The translations under genes and the position numbers were made by a program. The notes under the pieces are model-generated. The model searched no databases, had not been told where the DNA came from, and saw only the letters and a list, made by a program, of their open reading frames with translations. This document shows positions 1 to 12,900 of a DNA stretch of 64,000 nucleotides, piece after piece. Positions within the stretch are counted from its first letter, which is position 1; each line of letters opens with the position of its first letter. This DNA comes from Hsuehochloa calcarea. Its lineage: Eukaryota > Streptophyta > Magnoliopsida > Poales > Poaceae. Location: positions 4,331,232 to 4,395,231 of the forward strand of contig CM070599.1 of assembly GCA_036346395.1 (NCBI GenBank). Direction: 5' to 3'.

Positions 1-540
1 GGGCACTAACTTAACTCTTTCCGTTCCGTTGCCATCTTGACGCCGTCGTCTGCAACCAACGCCGTCATTTGCGGGCCGCCCAATGCCGCTGCTCGACGAT
101 GTTGCCTGGGGGCCGCTCGACGCCACCGCTCACTCGGCCACCGTCCGCCGGCCACCGCATGCGCCGACACCGTCGTCGCCGCCGGCCGTCTTCCACGCCG
201 CTTGCGCGCCACGCCAACTCGGTTGCCGCTGTTGGATCGTCCTCCTCACGCGCGCCGCCGCCGCTTCATCTCCTCACGCGCTTAGCCACCGCCGCGCTGC
301 GTCTTCGCTTCGCCGCCGCGCGCTACAGGGCCGCTGCGCTCATCTCGCGCCCGATCTGCGGGCCATGCCCGAGGACCAAGCGCGTCGCTGCCTCCGTCGC
401 CAGCAAGGGCTAACCCTAGTTCCCCCGTGCGTGAGCAACCCCAGCCTGTTTGCGTGAGCCGTGAGTTGCGTGAGCCAGCCTGGCCTATAAGAAAAGAAGA
501 AGAAAAAAGAAAAATAGAAACGTCGATCTAACCGCTGCGC
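1..540 (+). other. GC-rich leader-like region of the Copia element
   Basis: Several frames are open here only because the sequence is rich in CG and CCG triplets; none resembles a known protein. Position upstream of a recognisable Copia gag and similarity in composition to the leader at 25295-25995 suggest untranslated retrotransposon leader. A fragment of a captured host first exon cannot be excluded. Confidence 0.4.
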
Positions 541-602
541 CGTCTAGTGTCGCTTGTTAAACTTCGTTGCCTTATTCAATGCGCTGTCCAGTGCCGCCTA
601 CC

Positions 603-1525
603 AATGGCTTTCGTTCCATCCGCTGCGATCCTATTCTCGGGAACAAAGCTTCATGGGACAAACTACAGGTTGTGGTCTTCACTCATAGAGATCACGCTCG
701 ATGGTCTCTGCCTCTGGGGACATGTCACTGGTGCTTGACCTTATCCGCCGTCGCCGGTTCAACCTTCTCTCAGACAGCCTACTTCTGCATCTCCTGCAGA
801 AGATGAGGCCGCCAAGGAGGCAGAGGCCGCTGTTGCTACTGCTGACGCTGTTAATAAGGCTTTTCAGTACGCCATAAACACTTTTGAGCGCTGGTGTGCT
901 GATGAGGCCCGTGCTCGAGCCATCATAGTGGTTAGCGTCGACGACTCCATCCAGCCAGACATTGTTGGTCTTCGTGCCACTCGTCAGATCTGGGAGTACT
1001 TGCGCGAGCGATACCAGTAGAGCAGTGATGCTCAGTTCTTTTCGTTTCAGTGTGAGTTGGAGACGCTTCGCCAGGAGGACTTCTTCGTCGACCACTTCTT
1101 CCGTGCCCTGACCAGTCTCTGGCGCCAGCTGGACGAGCTAGTTTCTCTGCTCTGCCAGTAGTGTCATAAAGTACAGAAGACGGATCGTGATCACCTTCGC
1201 CTTTATGATTTCGTCTGCCATCTTCGCCCAAAGTTTGAGCCTGTCAGGGCTCAACTGCTGAGTCGCTCACCACGACCGACCGTCACCAAGGCTCTTTCGA
1301 TGCTTTGTACTGAGGACCTTCGCCGCGGGTTAGCAGCACAGTTTGTTCCGGTTGTGCATGCTATCCTTTCTTCTTCGACTACACCGACGGTTTCTGCTTC
1401 GACTACAGTCCTTCCTCAGGTGTCTGTTTCTGCTCTTGTTTTTGCACCAACTGGGGTTCAGTGCAATTATTGCAAGAACTTCGGGCACGACTACCAACGT
1501 TGTGCAGTGTGAAAAAAGCAGAACA
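603..1525 (+). pseudogene. Copia gag remnant with CCHC zinc knuckle
   Basis: The early part contains the Copia gag signature GTNYRLWS followed by LWGHVTG (about 645-735). A nucleic-acid-binding zinc knuckle of the form C-X2-C-X4-H-X4-C is visible at about 1461-1510 (CNYCKNFGHDYQRC), followed at once by a stop. Frame changes occur around 740-1300. In an active element this protein would form the virus-like particle that packages the RNA; this copy cannot encode an intact one. Confidence 0.75.
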
Positions 1526-3780
1526 AGGCGCGTGGACAATCCGAGGGGGGCGGGGAGGCCCTAACTCCTCGACGAGAGGACAGACCAGCACGTTAGGACC
1601 TTCTCAGCGAGGTGACTTTGTTCAGCAGTTCTGTCAGGCTCTACTTCAGCAGCTCTCTTACAGCTCGACAGGTCCTGTCAGTCTAGCTCAAACTTCTCCT
1701 TCAGGTACTTCTTGGGTTCTGGATTTTGGTGCCTCTTTCCGTATGACACTGGACTCCGCATCTCTCACTTCAGTAGGACTTGCTTTTTTTCCTATCTCAG
1801 TTCAGACAGCCGACAGTACTCCTCTGTCTGTCAGCTGTCATGGCACTCTTTTGTCCACTGACTTTTCTATTCCAGCTGTTTCTCATGTTCCCCAGCTTAG
1901 CATGCAGTTTCTCTCGGTGGGCTGACCCACCGATCTCGGCTGTAGGGTTGATTTTGACTCTCACACTTGTTTTGTCCAGGACCGACAGACAGGGACGGTA
2001 CTTGGGACCAGGATCAAATCCGCTTTAGGAAGTTCCTACCGACGGCCAGACTCGCAGAACCGTGGATTACATCGAAATTCAAAAAAAAACCGGACCAAAT
2101 TTGAATTTCAAATTTTAAACCTTGGTTTTCTCTGGACCAGTTACCGGGAAAACCGGCGAAAATACCGGGAAAAACCAGAAAACGGTGAAAAATGGTAATT
2201 AGCAAATTTAAATTTGGAATAATGCAAAATATTAATAAGAAAGTGTTTCAAGTTGTACATAAAAAGTCTTCCTTGGTAGCTTCACTCTCTAGAGCTGGCT
2301 TCCCTTGTGGCTGGTTAATGACCACTATGCCCTTGCCTTATCTCTAAGGCTCTCAAGATATTTTTGGCTATGGGCATTTTGGTCCATTGATTAGCAATTA
2401 ACTATGCACGAGGGAGGCAATGGCATGTGCTGCTGTCCAAAGCCACCATGATAGGATGGAGCATCCAAAGTGCATCAAAGGCTCTTTTGTATATTATAAG
2501 TGCTAAATATACTAAAAACTAATGTTTCACTAGATAATCTAGCATAACAATGCCTAAACCAACTGGGGAAGGACATTATGGAATCAAAAATTCAAATTTG
2601 AAATCAAAAAATTTCTACGGTTTTTTATCACTTGCACGATTCACGCACCGTTTTTACCTCTTCTTGGGACTAGCCGGCGCCGTAGGGATCATCATGGCCT
2701 CGACATCCTTGATCGCCTCCATCTTCCGTCCACCTCAGTTGCTCCTATCACCTCTACATCCACCACCACTGTTGCCACCACCTCTGGAGTTTTTACGCAG
2801 TGGCATCATCATCTAGGTCACTTGTGTGGGTCTCACCTTTCATCATTAGTTCGTCAGGGTGTTCTTGGACGTGTTACTGTTGACACGGCGATGTTTTGTC
2901 AGGGTTGTAAGCTGGGTAAGCAGCTATAACTTCCTTATCATTCTAGTGAGTCATTGCCTTTTTGTCCTTTTAATTTAGTTCATTCTGATGTATGGGGACC
3001 TGCGCCTATTATCTCTAAAGGCGGACATAAATTTTATGTGATCTTCATTGATGATTATTCTCGTTTTACATGAATTTTTCCTATGTCTAATCGTAGTCAA
3101 TTTCTTGCGATCTATCGTAGTTTTGCAACGATGGTTCGTACTCAGTTTGATTCTCCCATCCGCACTTTTCGCTGTGATTCTACTGGCGAGTACTATTCTG
3201 GTGCTTTTAGACAGTTTCTTTCTGAGCAGGACACTCTTTAGCAGTCTTCTTGTACTGGTGCCCATGCTCAGAATAGGGTTGCTGAGCGCAAACATCGTTA
3301 TCTGATTGAGACTGCCCGTACTCTTCTCTTTGCCTCTCACGTTCCACCACAGTTCTAGGCCGATGTTATTTCTACAGCTGCATATCTCATCAATATGCAG
3401 TTTTCTACTGCTCTTAAGGATGTCAGTTTTATAGAGCGTCTCTACTTTCGAGCCCTTAAGTACACTCACCTTCCTCTTTTTGGTTGTACTTGTTTTGTTC
3501 TTTTGCAGCCTCGTGAGCACACTAAACTATTGGCCTAGTCAGTTGAGTGTGTGTTTCTTGGCTATAGTTCTGAGCATAAGGGATATCGCTGCTATGATCC
3601 TTTTGCTCGATTCACGAGATGTTGTCTTTGACGATTCTCGACCTTTCTCCTATCGAGATTCAGCTCATTCTCCTGTTTCCGTTGTTCTCCTGTTTCCGCT
3701 GTTGAGTCGATATTATGGTTGCCTCTTTCTGACTCTCCACCCATTTCTCTAATATCACAGTTTTCTCCTGTCTGTCTCTA
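1526..3780 (+). pseudogene. Copia protease and integrase remnant, interrupted by hAT insertion
   Basis: The aspartic-protease motif appears at about 1715-1745 as WVLDFGAS; Copia proteases normally have D-S/T-G, so the middle residue of the catalytic triplet is changed. After the hAT insertion (2009-2662) the reading resumes with HHHLGHLC and CQGCKLGKQ (about 2790-2925), the zinc-binding part of the integrase, then DYSRF (about 3050) and the core around GEYYSGAFRQFL (3187-3222). Stops at several points (for example about 2927, 3073, 3238 and 3357) disable it. Confidence 0.72.
2009..2662. mobile_element. Ac/Ds-like hAT element inside the Copia
   Basis: The 654-bp insert is flanked by a perfect 8-bp direct repeat CTTGGGAC (2001-2008 and 2663-2670), the hAT target-duplication size. 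It starts CAGGATCAAATCC and ends TTTTTACCTCTT. Its body shares long stretches with the elements at 9084-9769 and 15476-15905 (for example the run around GGTAATTAGCAAATTT and TTCAAGTTGTACAT). Copia coding sequence reads on across the gap if the insert and one duplicate are ignored. About 215 bp (roughly 2272-2497) absent from the sister copies looks like a second insertion. No transposase is encoded. Confidence 0.8.
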
Positions 3781-5550
3781 TTGGTTCCTTCTGTACCTCC
3801 GCCTCCGGTGCTGCCTCTTGTTCCTGTAGCACCACCATCTCGTTTATCTGGTATTCACTACTCTAGGCGTCCTCGTCCTTCACCAGTCTCCTCTCCTGGT
3901 ATCTTGCCGAAACCCACATCTAATCCTCCTGATGATGCTCCTCGTTACATCCTTCGTGACCGAACATCCTTTCGACCTCCTGATCGTCTTGGATTTGCTT
4001 CGATAGCTTATGCTCTCTCTGTCACTGAACCTAGTTTTTATCGTGAGGCTGCTCCTCATTCTGAGTGGCAGCTCGCTATGGCAAACGAGCTTGATGCTCT
4101 TCAACGTACGGACACTTGGGATATTGTACCGACACCTGTGCACGCTCGTTTGATCACGTGCAAGTGGGTTTACAAGATTAAGACCTGGTCTGATGGTACA
4201 ATCGAGCGCTACAAGGCTCGCCTTGTGGCTCGCGGCTTTCAGCAGGAGTACGGTCGTGACTACGATGAGACTTTTACCCCTGTTGCCCATATGATGTTCG
4301 CACTCTTGTTGCGGTTGCTTCTGTTCGCCGGTAGTCTATCTCCCAGTTGGATGTTAAGAATGCTTTTCTTAATGGTGTTTTGCATGAGTTCTACATGTAG
4401 CCACCACCTGGGTATTCTGTTCCCGATGGGCACGTTTGTCGTCTTCGTCGTGCTTTTTATGGCCTGAAACAGGCTCTTCGTGCTTGGTTTGCTCGTTTTA
4501 CCTCAGTGATTACTGCTGTCGGTTTCACTGTCAGTTCCCACGATCCTGCTCTTTTTGTCCATGTCTTATCTCGGAGTAGGACACTGCTTCTTCTGTATGT
4601 TGATGATATGCTCATCACTGGTGATGATTCCTCATGCATCACGTATGTGAAGAAGCATCTCAGTGAGTCGTTTCTGATGACTGATCTTGGTTGTCTGACG
4701 TACTTCCTTGGGATTGAGGTCTCTTCCATGCCTGAGGGCTACTACCTCTCCCAGCAGAAGTATGTCCAGTCCAGGATCTTCTTGATCGGTCTGATCTGAC
4801 TGACACTCGCACTGCTGAGACTCTCATGGAGCTATCCCTTCAGCTTCGTGCCACTGATAGTGATCTTCTTGAGGATCCTACTCGATATCGTCATCTTGTT
4901 GGGAGTTTGGTGTAGCTTGTGAGCACTCGTCCTGATATTGCTTATGCCGTTCATATCTTGAGTCAGTTCATGGCTCGTCCTACCCATCTACACTACAGTC
5001 ACCTTCTTCGTGTTCTTCGCTATTTGCGTGTGACTATCTCTTGTCGTTTGTTTTTCCCTAGCTCCACCTCACTACAACTTCAGGCGTACTCCGATGCGAC
5101 CTGGGCCAGTGATTCTTTTGATCGTCGTTCTCTTTCTACTTACTGTATTTTTCTTGGCTCCTCCCTGATTGCCTGGAAGACAAAGAAGCATACTGCAGTT
5201 TTTCGTTTGAGTGTAGAGGTTGAGTTGAGAGCTATGGCAGCAGTGACAACAGATGTTACTTGGTTGAGGTGGTTACTTGCAGATTTTAGAGTGCTTGTGA
5301 TGAGACCTACGACTCTTTTGTCTGACAGTGCAGATGCTATCAGTATTGCTCGGGGCCCAATGAAGTATGAACTCACCAAACACATTGGTGTGGATGCTTC
5401 ATACACTCGCTCACAGGTGCAGGAGGGAGTGCTTGCTTTACAGTTTGTGCCATCAGAGTTACAGGTTGTTGACTTCTTCACGAAGCCACAGACTAGGGTA
5501 CAATATTTTTATTTTCTCTCCAATCTCAGTGTGTGTGATCCACTATGAGT
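3781..5550 (+). pseudogene. Copia reverse transcriptase / RNase H remnant
   Basis: The reverse-transcriptase start WQLAMANELDAL with KARLVARGFQQ lies at 4068-4250, and the polymerase active-site motif YVDDMLITGDD at about 4597-4630. RNase H follows: the segment around SSLIAWKTKKH (5160-5190), then LLSDSADAISIA and the terminal VDFFTKPQ (5466-5490). At least two frame changes (about 4290 and 4800) and a stop near 4914 break the frame. Confidence 0.8.
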
Positions 5551-5560
5551 TTGAGGGGGG

Positions 5561-5672
5561 TGTTAGAATAAGACTATTTGTATTTCCTTATCTGTATTTG
5601 GCATAACACCTTGTACTCCTATATATATTGCTCATTGGGTATCTTGAATAGACACACACAATATTCATAACA
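5561..5672 (+). repeat. 3' LTR of the Copia element (112 bp)
   Basis: It starts TGTTAGAATAAG directly after the polypurine tract TTTGAGGGGGG and ends ATATTCATAACA, so it has the TG..CA ends of an LTR. A TATA-like stretch CTATATATATTG lies inside. Its ends and TATA-to-terminus segment closely resemble the LTRs of the gene-carrying element at 16047-17905. Confidence 0.8.
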
Positions 5673-6480
5673 ATTTCAAGTTGACAAATCCAACAACTCA
5701 AAGTTGTCAACACACTTTCTTTAAGGGTTTCACCACACCCCTCGGGCACCGCCTCCCCTCCTGAATGTGCCTCCTCCTAGAGATCTGCTCCCACCTCTTC
5801 TGCCATAGTCAGATATAAGGTTGGGTGAAGATGTGCACCTAAGGGGGGCTAGTTCCTCATCTTCCTTGTTACTTTGTTATCGTTGCTATACCTTGGTCAT
5901 CCTTGAGCTATACCATCTGGTTGCCATAAAAAGATTCACATTTTTAGTACTTTCCATATTTTACTTAAAGAGCCGCTAATTTGGGGATGGCTGCTACAAA
6001 AGTTAGTAGTGAGCGCCCACAAGAAGGCAAGCCGACGTAACGTCACGGTCCACCACTGGATCAGAAATCACCCAGGGGTTTATCTTGATTGTTCTTGAAG
6101 ACCTTTGATGGTGGTAGTTTCTTAACACAAGACGCTATTATTATGTTGCTAAAAAATAGGTTGCTGACAATTTGACATATATCTAAATGATGATAATAAT
6201 CTAAATCACCAACCAGCTAATAATGATAATCTAATTTGTAATCAAGTACTTAATTTCAATTAAAGCTATTTATTTGATAATCCACTCTTTCCAAAATGCC
6301 CCTGGATTGACCTCTATTTAGGAACACAGATATGCGGCAGCAGTAAATTCACTACATCTGGCAACACTCCAAATTGATCACGGCAACATTTTTCATACTG
6401 TTGCCTTTATTTCCATTGTTGATTCCTCAATTGGATGGCTGAAAAATACATGCAGCACCGCTGGATCCACATCCACTTCC
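5673..6480. other. Upstream region of EMF2a
   Basis: No gene is seen in these 800 bases. Bases 5690-6080 look like old repeat-derived sequence; 6080-6480 is AT-rich and probably carries the EMF2a promoter. I could not pick a convincing TATA box. Confidence 0.4.
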
Positions 6481-6675
6481 ACACTAGGGCACAGTCGCAC
6501 ACTCCATTTGGACCCGATCGAGTACACAAAAGGAGTCAAGCCAAGCCAAGCCCCAAATTCTCCCATTTCCCAACCACTTCGCTGCCGCCGTTCTTCCACC
6601 AAAGCCTATCGAGAGAGACATCAATCTCTTCTGACCGCTACTGGAGATCTGACCGGAGTAATACTTCTTTCCTCG
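6480..6675 (+). other. Probable 5' untranslated exon of EMF2a
   Basis: A pyrimidine-rich stretch ends in a consensus splice donor (CTCG|GTAAGC, intron from 6676). The next exon opens after TTTGCGCAG at 6828 and carries the start codon at 6906. Both the transcript start and the exon's upstream limit are estimates. Confidence 0.55.
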
Positions 6676-6905
6676 GTAAGCGCTAGCTTCGATTAGTTCC
6701 AATTTCCCCTAATTTTCTCCTGTGAGCAGTCAGATCTTCCTGCGGGATCCAATCCAGTTCTTGGATACTTAGTCGCAAGTTTGTTTGATGTTACTGATGT
6801 AATATGTGCATAAGGTTCTTTGCGCAGACTCTTGTGTGTGCTTGCGCGTGCTGATTTCGGTGGGTTCCCGTGACACCACGGGAATCAAGGTGCTTGTCAG
6901 CGAGG

Positions 6906-9900
6906 ATGCCTGGCCTACCTTTACCTCAGCATGATGCAGCGTACGCCGCTACCCACTTTGTTAATTGTTATGGTTATGTTTGTGTTGTATGTGTTTTTTG
7001 CTTTTGGAATCTGTTTGTTGCTGTTTTGTGAACTGTAAGGGTCCGGCTTTGCATGGTACATAGGTTTGATATGCAAATTCCATGATCATTTGATTGTAAA
7101 GTTACACGATTGATAGACCAGGGGATGATTCTATACAATGTCAGAATAATTGGATAGAGCATTGTGAAGCATGTTATGTCTGGTGTCTCGTTAGGTTTAT
7201 GTATGGTTGCATGCGGGCAGGTAGCAGTTTTTTTAATGGTAAATGGTTATTTCTGAGAGCTAATGTTTGCTCACTGGAAATCAGTGTGGTACCTTGGCTA
7301 GTAATGGAAACTAATTCAGTTACTTTATAGATATGCAACTATGTCTATATGGTGGATGGGTTTCTTGTTGATATGGGATGGATTCTAGTTTTTTTATTTT
7401 TAATTATTTTTATGCAAGTGATGTTTATACACAGGAACATTGGATGTGGATTCGGTTCTCCCAGGTCTGCAGACCAGATGTGCTTTCAGCAGTCAACAGC
7501 TCAATCGTCGCCAGATGAGCAACTTACCCCTGAAGAAAGTTTTGCATTATACTGCAAGCCAGTTGAGCTGTACAATATTATTCAACGACGAGCCATTAAA
7601 AATGTAAATTTCATTCTTAAATTGTAACCCCACCTTTTAACATGGTTTACATAAGCATGCACACTCAGTAGTAGCCAATATTCTGTAAATGGTTTTTTAG
7701 ATACCAACGACTCACTGAATTTTGCAGCCCCCTTTTCTTCAAAGGTGCCTTCTTTACAAGATACAAGCAAAACGGAAAAAGAGGTACAATCCTTGAATTG
7801 TTCAAAATTTAAGTATTTCCACCCTATGCATGTATTATTTCGTATTCAGCTGAGCATCTTGAGAATTGATTTGGTACTCTTAATTCCTATTCTCTTTGGA
7901 GTTATATTATATTTTTCCTCTAAATATTTTGTTGGATACCTTGGATTTCTAGATTTCAAAAGTTGGAGGCGAGGACTGGTTACATAGGTTGTGCTCACAC
8001 TTCTAGTGGGCACCATTACCAATAAATGATATACAATGGTGGACCCAGGACTAAAATTTAGGAGGTGCTAATGGGACGCTGCCGTCTGCCTGCCCGATTG
8101 TCGGCGCTGCCCACCTGCCCTGCCGACTGCTGCACTTCACACAAGCTTGTGCCACGTAGCGTTGCTCGGTTGCCGCCGCACCTCATGCCTGCCCAAGCCG
8201 CCCAGCACACCCAAGCCCACGTCCCAACGCAACGTTAGTCGCTAAGGTTCGCCATGATAGGGATTGGGGAATTAGTTAGGGATTGGAGTGTATATCGATG
8301 CTTGGTGGGAAGAGAGAGTAGAGTCAGAGTGAGAGAGATGAGTTTAGTGGACTTGACCAGTTGGCCAGGACAGCAACGACCAGTACTTGGCTTGGCGTAG
8401 CCCATACAAGGGAATTCCAGCCCAAATCATTTCCTTGTTCTTCTCCTTCTCCTACTCCAGAGCAACTAAGCTACAAGCCATAGCGCCCGATGGATGTGGG
8501 TGCTAGCGGGGTACCCATGGTTCGGCCGGGCGTAGGGGGTGCTCTGCCCCCCTTAGCCCCCCTGTTTGGTCCGCCACTGCTGATACATGTGATATGTGAC
8601 AACTTTGACTCTATTCTAGCACATGTTGGAGATCAGTCCAAACTGTTTTAATTCAATGTGTCAAAAGAAAAAGATTGTTCTGATTTCAAAAGCATTTTCT
8701 TTTCCTGACATAGCAGAGACATGTCTCCAACACGTATCTAGTGCTAATGGGTAATTCAGTGCTAAGGTGCTAATACCAATCTTGACCGTTGGATCTGGAT
8801 CTTGACCGTCGGAGGTGGGAGTATGCATGGTGTTTAATGAAGACGCATTAATGAAGGTGCATTGAAGGTGGGAGCATGCAGAGTGATTACATGGTTTAGA
8901 GGTAGGAGCCCGCATTAATCTTGGTTGTTCAATTCAGATCCAACGGTCAAGATTGGTATTAGCACCTTAGCACTGAATTACCCATTAGCACTAGATACGT
9001 TCCCATATATATATATATATAATAGTTTGCAGACTTTTTTGATCCCCTAGTTAATTTAGCTGTTTTGTTGAAGCACATATAACCAGGGATCGAAATCTCG
9101 GTACCGGATGAAATCCGTAGTAGAAGATGATATGATAGCCGTGGGTTCTGCGCCTATTCGGAAATTCGGAAAAAACCGGTGCGAATTCAAATTTTGAATT
9201 TTGAATTAAATTTTATCGTGAGAATCGTCAAACCGAAAAAAACGAAAAACCGGAAATGGTGAAAATGGTAATTATGAAATTTAAATTTGGAACAATGCAA
9301 ATATTAATGAGAAAATGTTTCTCTCATAGTTGATACTAGTAATCATACATATGAAACCTGTGTCGCTGAACAAACTATTAGCAAATACTTTTTCAGATTC
9401 TTATTAATCATATCGCGTCACTAAATGATTTGAAAGTATAGGATTAAAGAATCAATCCAATCCTGAGCAAATAATGATGCAATCCAATTCTCTCATAGTT
9501 GCATGCAATCCAATTAATGAGAAAGTGTTTCAAGTTGTACATAAAAAGTCCTCATTTATGTTTTAATAGTGCTAAATATACTAAAAACTAATGTTTCAAT
9601 ACATAATCTAGCATAAGAATGCCTAAACCAACTAGGGAAGGACATTATGGAGTCAAAAATTCAAATTCAAAATTTAAAAATTTCGGCCGTTATTTTTTTT
9701 ACCGGTTCCGACCGGTAAACCGGTTACCGGCCGGTAACCGGCGGTTACCGGCCGGTTTTTTTATCCCTGCATATAACACCCACAAGTTCTTATTTTAATT
9801 TGCTTAAGTAAGTCTTAAGTTGAGAGGTGCATTTTTTTTTATTTTCTGCACAAAATAAGTACTATTTCCAGTTTCCATGAATAATGTATATTTCTTATGC

Positions 9901-12900
9901 ATTCATATTCTACACAAATCTACATGCTATTTATTGTTTTAAGTTGAAAAAATACATATTTTCATGTTTTGAAGTTTGAACATTGGGATGATCAAATTTT
10001 AAGACTTTAAAATAGGAGCACCCAGCTCTCAAATTTTCATCTTCTTCATTTTAGCTTGGTCCCTTTTTTCCCCTTACGAACAGTTGTAGATGTTGAAGGC
10101 TAATTTATTCCTTTCAGAAGTTTGCTTCTAAGATGAACCTGACTCAAAAGTCCGAGGACCAAAATAACATTATCTCTTTGAGCATGCATATTGGTCTTAT
10201 TGTTTACTTTATTTATTGGATTTTCCCCCCATCATGTATGAAGTATACATAATGTTCTGTTCTAGTGTATTGTCCTATCTCAGTACCTAGTACCTACAGT
10301 AAAGCTCTTTTGACTGAGCTCTAGCCCCAAAGCTTGTAGGGTGGAGGTATTCTTGTTAGAGTCATATTCTGGCTGCTGAAGCCTATGACTTAGACTGAAT
10401 TAGAGCTGGAGCCATTTTGCGTGGGAAAGTTGAGTACTTTCTATTGCTCTGGATACCTTGCTTTGCGCAAAACTACAATACCTTTTGCCGTTGAAATTAA
10501 AACCTAAGGTAAAAAATGCCAAATCAGGTTTTCAAGCAGAGATGCTGGAACAACAATCCAAACGCCCCTATGTTTCTAACTTTATGACATCAACTTCTAG
10601 CTAGGAGAGCAATAACTTGTTAGGAGCTAGAGCTACATGTCTGCAGCTTCTCCATACTAGAAACCGGCATGATAGCTCAGCCAAACAAGGCGTTTTTTTT
10701 TTCAGGAGCAATCTTTCTGATAAACTAGTGACACGATTGAAACTTGAAAATTGTTTGTTGCAAATACTGACCTGCGTTTGTGCTAATGAATGTAGGATTC
10801 GGATAACCATATCACTTTCTGGATGTACAAATGCTGAATTACAAGCACAGGACGTCTTTCCTCTCCATGTTCTATTTGCTAGACCAACTAGTAATGTTTT
10901 GCTTGAAGGGGTAAGTCTTTTTTTCTTTACTTCATGCAATGTGAAATTTTATGTCTTCCAAATGGTTTCTTTTCTCATTTATGACTTTATATTGCAGCAT
11001 TCTCCAATATATCGTTTCAACCGGGCTTGTTTGCTGACTTCGTTTGATGAATCTGGAAATAATGACCACAGCAAAGCCACATTCATCATTCCCGATTTGA
11101 AGAGCTTAGCAACCTCCCAAGCTTGGAACGTTAACATTATCCTCATTAGCTCTGGTATAGTGTGCATCCTATGTGATTATTTGTGCATTACATTTCTTTG
11201 CTGTCATCAAATTTGATTTTCTTTTTCTTTTATGTCAAAAAGGGCAAGGTGGACAAAATCTTGGTGAAAACTGCACGGAGAACCATGTGCAGTACTCTTC
11301 TCTTCAAAGTAAGTTTATGGTTGACATTTTGTGGCAGATACTGAACAGTTGCTATAATATATTGCTTCGTTATGTTGTGGATGATCTAATTGTTTTCTCA
11401 AAGATGAAATTCTTGATCGGAAAGGAAGGGCCTCTGCTCCCTCTCTCTATCCAAGAGATGGAAGGGTGCAAATTTACCTTTTTTGTGTCAACACTAAAGG
11501 TGGCCTTAGTGCTCTTATGTCTGCACTGTATATGGACTCAACCATGGTTGTCATGGCGTACTTGGCGGCCACGGTGCCAAAGAGGCGCCATGGCGTCCTC
11601 AAGGCGAGACACAGCGAGCTAAAGGAAGAAAGAAGAGTGAAGGATCTTGGAGGCAGTGGAGGAAGAAGAACGGTGGATGAGCACGCTGCAGATCGGGAGC
11701 AGACAGTAGAGGAAGAGCCGAAGAGGAACAAAGAAAAAAAAGAAGTAGAAGGAAGTGGAGGAAGACAAATCAGGAGAAGAACAAGAATCAGAGGGCAAAT
11801 CGGGAGAAGAACTCAAGAAAAGCAAGAATCAGAGGACAAATTGGGAGAAATCAAGAAAAAAAAGTAGAGGGAGTGGAGGAGGGAGGGAGCGGAGGAGGCA
11901 GTTGAGGGAGGGAAGGAGTGGAGGAGGGAGTACCTGGCGTCAGAGGGAGGGAAACTCGCCGCCGATCGGCGCAGTAAGGGGCGGCGACAGTTAGGGTTCT
12001 CCCGCCTGATGCCCCTGCAATTATGCGACTCCCGCCCGACGCCCCTTCCGCACTTGGCCCCTTTACTTATCCTGCAGTGCAGGTGGCCAAGGTGCCCGCC
12101 CGACCTCTCGTTGTGGACGCCGCTGCAACGCCATGGACATCGTGCTTTCCTGGGCGCCCGTCTAGATGGCCAAGGTGAGGCGAGCCTTCGCGGCGTCCCA
12201 TCCGGATCGCCACGACGCCAAGGCGCGTCGCTGTGACAACTGACAACCATGGACTCAACTGTAACAATGGGAAAACATCCTAACACTTTAAACCACCTAC
12301 AGCCCCAGGTGGTAAACAGCCAATAGCAACGTGCCAAGCCTTCTCTTTGATGTGTACTCATGGAGAAGATCAAATTGTTATAGTTCTACTCCAAAACTGA
12401 AAAATAATAAACAATTCATTCATCCATGGATAACTAGTTAACAAAAAACCTTTCTGTGTTAGCTGAGCAAGACTTGGCTGTGTTTGCCTGTCTTTACTGT
12501 AGTTAAGATGATCAAAGGAAAAAAAATATCCCCAAACATTGCATGATTAGTTTTCAATAGGGATAGCCATGCTAGTAGGCCCTCTCCATTGTGAGTAATA
12601 TAGATTCATCTTTCATCGTGTTCAAGGTATTATCATTGTTGTAGCTTCCACTCTTACAAAATATGGTCTAAAACATGAGCCTGTAGTAAAAGATTATGTA
12701 TAAAGACTGATTTTGTATCTCAGGAACCGACCATAGTCTGTAGTTTTATTGAATGGACTAACTATTGTCCATGTGGTACACTTTAACAGAGCTTGGAGGG
12801 AAATGTTTCTGGGGTAAAATACCAATTGATTTACTTGGTTCATCTTTGGAGGATTGCGTGACTTTAAGTTTGGGACAGACAGTGGAGTTGGCTTCAGAAA

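Larger units (their letters stand above)
1..5672 (+). mobile_element. Degenerate Ty1/copia retrotransposon, 5' end outside window
   Basis: The stretch reads in the fixed Copia order gag, protease, integrase, reverse transcriptase, RNase H on the + strand, ending in a purine tract (5551-5560) and a 112-bp 3' LTR. No 5' LTR or tRNA-Met primer site is seen, so either the element begins before base 1 or its 5' end is lost. Bases 1-540 are very GC-rich and non-homogeneous, like the leader after the primer site of the related Copia at 25149. Many in-frame stops and frame changes show that it is long inactive. An hAT element sits inside it at 2009-2662. It ends about 0.8 kb upstream of the first EMF2a exon. 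Confidence 0.86.
7784..10795 (+). other. EMF2a intron 4 (3.0 kb), transposon-rich
   Basis: Donor AGAG|GTACAA and acceptor TGTAG|GATTCG. It holds a Tip100-like hAT (8034-8579), an inverted-repeat MITE (8732-8999) and an Ac/Ds-like element (9084-9769). Nothing further is recognised in 9778-10795 except AT-rich sequence. Confidence 0.85.

Noticed and set aside
37..457. Several overlapping open frames in GC-rich sequence
   Set aside because: Composition-driven; all are low-complexity Arg/Ala/Pro frames with no family match, and they sit where a Copia leader is expected.
11173..11622. 149-codon frame through EMF2a exon 7
   Set aside because: It reads exon 7 plus intron; family comparison and splice sites limit the coding part to 11243-11308.
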